Assembly: GCF_016859285.1 (NCBI RefSeq)
Contig: NC_053418.1
Span: 3,403,521 to 3,467,520, forward strand
Direction: 5' to 3'
Origin: Xiphias gladius
Taxonomy: Eukaryota > Chordata > Actinopteri > Istiophoriformes > Xiphiidae
Length of the DNA stretch: 64,000 nucleotides
Positions 62,918 to 64,000 of the stretch are shown piece by piece. A program made the translations under genes and the position numbers. The notes under the pieces are model-generated. The model was not told the DNA's origin. It searched no databases and worked only from the letters and a program-made list of their open reading frames with translations. The first letter of the stretch is position 1, and each line of letters begins with the position of its first letter.

Positions 62918-63585
62918 TGGGGCTGTACGATATGTCGATATATATCATGTAATGATAGATAAATGTCCGTCGCTTCGTATATAGTTTTTTTTTTTTTTGG
63001 TTGCGTCGCAACTCACTCACACTCTTTAGGGCAACATTTGTCGTCACTTGGACGAAGCTTTGCAGGAAGTTAACATAAAGGCAACACAAGCAAACACGGA
63101 GTGGAGTGAACGTGACACAGAACGGGGTCATTCTGAACAGGAGAAGGACTCCGACCAGCCATGACAAAATGAGGGGCTCGCACCTAAAAGAGGGGCTAGT
63201 TCTACTGTTAAAGAGTATTATACTGTATATTTGGTTTTGGTATTTTTGACCATATTCACATTTTAGGCCTAAATTTATTTTGTTTGCAACTATAGTTAAA
63301 AAGTACATTTTATACATTAATATATTATATTTTGTTACATGCTTAATCGAAAGGTTCTAAAAAAAAAAAAGGAGAAAAATAATCAAATATGGGTAAATAT
63401 CTTTTATTTGTTGAGTATGTAATTCAAAATGTAATAAGAAATAGGCCTTTCCATGTGGTATTTTTATATAAACTATTTATTCATTGAATTAACAGAAAAT
63501 GTGCTATATCGTGATATGTAACGTCATCTGGATATGAAATCACCCGTATCGGGATACGAGATTTTGGTCATATCGCGCGGCCCTA
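62918..63585. mobile_element. Non-autonomous hAT-type element, 668 bp, with target duplication
   Basis: The left end is TGGGGCTGTACGATATG. The right end read on the other strand is TAGGGCCGCGCGATATG, so 14 of 17 bases match. It is flanked by AAAGACTT (62910-62917) and AAAGACAT (63586-63593), an 8-base target duplication with one change. Both fit the hAT superfamily. GATATCG-like motifs recur inside the ends. There is no transposase. An open frame of 164 codons on the minus strand inside it looks like chance. Confidence 0.75.
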
Positions 63586-64000
63586 AAAGACATAGTGATG
63601 TAGTAGTGGAGTGGGTGCAGATTGCTGATTTGAAGACATTACCTTCTATTTTTTTGACCAACATTTAGTTTTTGTCTGAATATTTCAGTGCTTAAAATAG
63701 TTTTATTCACATTGTACGTGCAATTTGTCGCCAACTTTGGCACAAAAATTATTTAACAAGGTAATTCCACCTGATGAATGTAAGTCCTCTCATTTTTAGC
63801 TCTGGTTTGGTCTCTACCAACTCTCGAGAAAAGTAAGTGGCTCCTTAGCTGTTAAATGCTCCACAGTGTTCACTAGCTAGCCTCCAACATTTATCATAGC
63901 TTGTTTGCTGAAAGGAGCTGTCGCTGCTGGAAACATGGTTGGCAAGAGAAGCGGGAATGAACCATTTACAATAAATGGGACGTAAAATCAAAACAACAAG

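Larger units (their letters stand above)
58018..64000 (+). other. unc13b: unc13b intron 2 (continues past the window)
   Basis: No exon is recognised after the GTAAGA donor. The stretch contains the dispersed repeat cluster at 58.69-59.15 kb, a repeat-like segment near 60.26-60.56 kb and the hAT-type element at 62.92-63.59 kb. Open frames here lie in repeats. Confidence 0.7.

Noticed and set aside
62823-63317. 164-codon minus-strand frame as a possible transposase
   Set aside because: It lies largely inside the short hAT-type element but has no transposase motif and begins and ends outside any logical boundary. The element is too short to be autonomous.

Overview
The window is nuclear DNA of a ray-finned (teleost) fish. 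It is AT-rich, has long introns, many CA/GT microsatellites and homopolymer tracts, and carries degraded copies of short DNA-transposon families common in percomorph fish. No microbial, plasmid or viral gene is evident, and I found no tRNA, rRNA or CRISPR array. The ends are open: both flanking genes run off the window.

Left part, about 1 to 31.0 kb: the 5' part of rusc2 (RUN and SH3 domain-containing protein 2, iporin) on the minus strand. A CpG-rich first non-coding exon lies near 30.88-31.06 kb. A 21.7-kb intron leads to the large first coding exon (7447-9021) and then a second coding exon (5327-5909). The exons carrying the C-terminal RUN and SH3 domains are not seen here. The coding exons are joined in phase by good splice sites. 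The 5' UTR carries a 30-codon upstream ORF whose ATG is exactly the first base triplet of exon 2.

Middle, about 34.5 to 42.05 kb: the most unusual part. Three tandem paralogues on the plus strand, about 3 kb apart, encode (or once encoded) small secreted proteins. Each has a 23-residue signal peptide split over two tiny exons, then a Pro/Gln/Tyr-rich tandem-repeat exon, and a conserved 3' UTR with AATAAA. All three share a promoter with a CACCTG E-box 180-191 bases before the ATG and a downstream GGCTGTCA motif. Copy 1 is 5-exon but has frame changes in the repeat. Copy 2 is a clear pseudogene with a lost splice acceptor. Copy 3 has a long repeat exon, also with frame changes, and has lost exon 4. 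I do not recognise the family. The composition and E-box suggest an oocyte or egg-envelope protein, which is an inference only. The antisense of the copy 1 repeat looks like collagen but is not a gene.

Right part, about 43.3 to 64 kb: a CpG-rich promoter and the first exons of unc13b (Munc13-2) on the plus strand. There is a 5' UTR exon, a 144-base UTR intron, the ATG exon (43572-43731), a 14.3-kb intron and a 30-base coding exon (57988-58017). The rest of the window is unc13b intron 2, with a well-delimited 668-bp hAT-type element near its end.

rusc2 and unc13b are also neighbours in human 9p13.3, so the block is an old synteny. Here the two genes are divergent and the repeat-gene array sits in the gap between their promoters.
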